Position numbers and translations under genes: made by a program. Positions 6,096 through 7,650 of a DNA stretch of 7,650 nucleotides are shown piece after piece; positions within the stretch are counted from its first letter, which is position 1; each line of letters opens with the position of its first letter. The notes beneath the pieces are model-generated. The model was not told where the DNA came from. It worked only from the letters and a program-made list of their open reading frames with translations, and searched no databases. The DNA is taken from NCBI RefSeq assembly GCF_002409645.1, contig NZ_DHNR01000025.1, forward strand, positions 1-7,650, given 5' to 3'. The DNA is from Acetobacter sp. UBA5411. Its GTDB lineage: Bacteria > Pseudomonadota > Alphaproteobacteria > Acetobacterales > Acetobacteraceae.

Positions 6096-6998
6096 ATGCG
6101 TTCCTCGCTGCGTGCTGCCAGTTATGCCCTAGAGGACCGCATTCCGGGTCGGAAAATCGGGCAAAGCCGGGGGGAGGCATGGAAAGAGGCAGAGGCGCAG
6201 ATATTCCGTCGGTCACAACAGGAAGAAGAGGTGCTGGTTCCGGCGGTGGCCGAACCTTTGTTGGTCTGGGTCATCTCTGGAGAAGCTCAGATCGAGGAAC
6301 GCGAACTGACAGGTGAGTGGACGAAAGCCGAGGTCAGAACAGGATCATTCTTCCTGACACAGACTGATGCGCCTTATCTTATGCGCTGGCAGGTTCGTCC
6401 GGAATGCCCGTTTGAAGTCCTGCATCTCTATCTGGGGCTTACTCTGGTGGACCGGGCGGCCCGATCTCTTGGACTGAATCCGTTACGGCTCCGCATGCGT
6501 GATATTTCAGCTGCTCAGGATGCGTTTGTATCTGGCGTTCTGACAGGTCTGACGAATGAGATGCAGAGAGTTTATTCAAACAGCTCGTTATTCGTGAATG
6601 GACTTTTGGAAAGTCTGACCATTCACCTTCTGCGCCATTATGCAGAAACACATTCTACCCGCACGCACAAACCTGCACAGTTGCCAGCATGGAAACTCCG
6701 CAAGGCCCTTGATCATATGGAGGCACATCTCGCCGAACCATTCGATCTGGATTTTCTGGCTGGTCTGTGTGGGATGAGCCGGTTTCATTTCAGCCGATCA
6801 TTTCACAACACTATGGGACAAACCCCGTCACGCTGGTTTGTAAGACAGCGTGTCGAACAGGCGAAAAAACTTCTGTGTCAGAGCGATAAGTCTATCATCG
6901 AGATCGCCCTGACCATTGGTTATGAAAGCCCAAGCCATTTTGCGCAGGTGTTTCGCAGGGAAACCGGTGTCAGTCCTCGTGATTACAGAAAGCTGTGA
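6096..6998 (+). CDS. AraC/XylS-family transcriptional regulator
   Basis: The 300-residue protein has the usual AraC-family length. An N-terminal region (about 1-185) with cupin-like beta-rich character probably senses a ligand. The C-terminal DNA-binding domain (about 197-300) has two helix-turn-helix units. The first is near 219-240 (LAGLCGMSRFHFSRSF) and the second near 267-290, followed by the family signature IGYESPSHFAQVFRRETG and a terminal GVSPRDYRK. The start is supported by AAAAGG (6082-6087) at 8-nt spacing. It is transcribed away from the SDR gene across a 150-bp gap, so it most likely activates that gene and perhaps itself. The inducer is unknown. It converges with the HxlR gene 39 bp downstream, and that short gap holds a T-run (about 7006-7010) but no hairpin. 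Confidence 0.93.
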   Translation: MRSSLRAASYALEDRIPGRKIGQSRGEAWKEAEAQIFRRSQQEEEVLVPAVAEPLLVWVISGEAQIEERELTGEWTKAEVRTGSFFLTQTDAPYLMRWQVRPECPFEVLHLYLGLTLVDRAARSLGLNPLRLRMRDISAAQDAFVSGVLTGLTNEMQRVYSNSSLFVNGLLESLTIHLLRHYAETHSTRTHKPAQLPAWKLRKALDHMEAHLAEPFDLDFLAGLCGMSRFHFSRSFHNTMGQTPSRWFVRQRVEQAKKLLCQSDKSIIEIALTIGYESPSHFAQVFRRETGVSPRDYRKL

Positions 6999-7037
6999 CA
7001 CCATCTTTTTGATTTCCACAACTCTTCGCGGTCAATC

Positions 7038-7400
7038 TCAATCACCATCTTTGTTCCGCTGAACCGAATGCGCATATCGATCGCCCCATGCCTTGAGGGC
7101 CTGAATGACCGGTTTCAGCGTCTTTCCCAACTCGGTCAGGGCGTATTCCACATGCGGCGGCACTTCAGGGAAGACGGTGCGTGATACCAGCCCGTCTGCT
7201 TCCAGTTCGCGCAACTGATTAGTCAGCATCCGCTGCGTGACGTTGGGCAGGCGGCGGCGTAGTTCGCCGAACCGCAGCACTCCATCCTCGAACAGGTGAT
7301 ACAGGATTAGCGCTTTCCACTTGCCGCCAAACAGTTCCAGCGTGGCTTCCACCGTGCAACCGGGGCTACAGGCCAGCGTGGTGTGACGAATGCGGGGCAT
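7038..7400 (-). CDS. HxlR-family winged-helix transcriptional regulator
   Basis: The 120-residue protein matches the small single-domain HxlR/MarR-like family. It shows LFGGKWKALILYHL (about 23-36), then RFGELRRRLPNVTQRMLTNQL with the recognition helix, then a wing with VPPHVEYALTELG (about 80-92). Cys11 and Cys15 precede the GGKWK segment, and Cys15 occupies the conserved N-terminal Cys used as an electrophile or redox sensor in relatives such as YodB and HypR. The start is supported by AGGA at 8-nt spacing. It is divergent from an OYE-family reductase with inverted repeats between them, so it probably represses that gene and perhaps itself, and is released by quinones, aldehydes or other electrophiles. 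Family assignment is firm; the signal is inferred. Confidence 0.93.
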   Translation of the reverse strand: MPRIRHTTLACSPGCTVEATLELFGGKWKALILYHLFEDGVLRFGELRRRLPNVTQRMLTNQLRELEADGLVSRTVFPEVPPHVEYALTELGKTLKPVIQALKAWGDRYAHSVQRNKDGD

Positions 7401-7430
7401 GGTATCATTCCTGACACTAGTGGCGGTTTA

Positions 7431-7448
7431 TGTGCGTTCTTGCGCACA
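7431..7448. promoter_or_regulatory. Candidate operator 1, HxlR-OYE intergenic region
   Basis: TGTGCG (7431-7436) and CGCACA (7443-7448) form a perfect 6-bp inverted repeat with a 6-nt spacer. It lies 30 bp upstream of the HxlR start, within the gap shared with the OYE gene. Dimeric HxlR proteins bind such palindromes; binding here is inferred. Confidence 0.4.
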
Positions 7449-7464
7449 CCAGAGGGTGGGTCAA

Positions 7465-7506
7465 TGTTTACATGCAGGCCGGACGGATGTCCTGCATTTG
7501 TAAACA
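7465..7506. promoter_or_regulatory. Candidate operator 2 or leader hairpin before the OYE gene
   Basis: The left arm is TGTTTACA then TGCAGG (7465-7478). The right arm is CCTGCA, two extra T, then TGTAAACA (7491-7506). That makes 8-bp and 6-bp paired blocks with a 2-nt asymmetry and a 12-nt spacer. The right arm ends at the AAGG ribosome-binding site (7506-7509), so protein bound here, or a hairpin formed in the RNA, could block expression of the OYE gene. HxlR is the obvious candidate ligand. Confidence 0.55.
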
Positions 7507-7515
7507 AGGTTGATC

Positions 7516-7650
7516 ATGTCTTCGTCTTCTTTATTCGATCCTGTGCAGCTGGGCGATCTATCTCTTGAAAACCGGATCTTCCTGCCACCGCTGACACGCT
7601 GCCGCAGCACGCAGCCCGGGGACATCGCCAACGCGCTGATGGCCGAGTAT
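7516..7650 (+). CDS. OYE-family (NADH:flavin) ene-reductase, 5' part only
   Basis: The frame is open from ATG 7516 to the window edge (45 codons). The start has AAGG (7506-7509) upstream. The N-terminus fits Old Yellow Enzyme proteins of the NemA/alkene reductase type: LFDPVQLGDLSLENRI, then PPLTRCRS with Thr27 at the position of the flavin-contacting Thr, then GDIANALMAEY. Such FMN enzymes reduce activated alkenes, quinones or nitro compounds using NAD(P)H. The catalytic residues lie beyond the window. Divergent placement with an HxlR regulator suggests electrophile-inducible expression. Confidence 0.88.
   Translation, partial: MSSSSLFDPVQLGDLSLENRIFLPPLTRCRSTQPGDIANALMAEY

Overview
The window looks like chromosomal DNA from an alphaproteobacterium. 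It is moderately GC-rich by eye and has the mix of soluble two-component proteins, SDR and Old Yellow Enzyme (OYE) genes seen in acetic acid bacteria (Acetobacteraceae). That placement is an inference from gene style and was not tested by a search. No rRNA, tRNA, CRISPR array, transposase gene or phage gene was seen.

Region 1 (about 1-4951, + strand) is a tight three-gene signalling operon. Gene 1 is a CheB-shaped protein (receiver plus methylesterase fold) in which the phosphoacceptor Asp and all three residues of the CheB catalytic triad appear to be replaced. Gene 2 begins 2 bp later and encodes a soluble histidine kinase with two degenerate N-terminal receiver modules, the first carrying Glu at the phosphoacceptor position. 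Gene 3 overlaps gene 2 by 4 bp (ATGA) and encodes a hybrid kinase, REC-PAS-HisKA-HATPase-REC, with every key residue present. No protein has a membrane segment or a DNA-binding output domain. The operon therefore looks like a cytosolic phosphorelay in which intact receivers (gene 3) sit beside apparently dead ones (genes 1 and 2). This is the most unusual content of the window.

Region 2 (4952-5198) is a 247-bp gap between convergent genes, packed with inverted repeats. A long imperfect outer pair encloses two hairpins, and two further hairpins follow. None has a clear U-tract, so a simple terminator explains them poorly.

Region 3 (5199-6998) is a divergent pair: a classical SDR oxidoreductase on the - strand and an AraC/XylS-family activator on the + strand, sharing a 150-bp promoter region. 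The AraC protein is the natural candidate regulator of the SDR.

Region 4 (7038-7650) is a second divergent pair: an HxlR-family winged-helix repressor (- strand) and the start of an OYE-family ene-reductase (+ strand, cut by the window edge). Two inverted repeats lie between them, one ending at the OYE ribosome-binding site. These are good operator candidates for an electrophile- or quinone-responsive switch.
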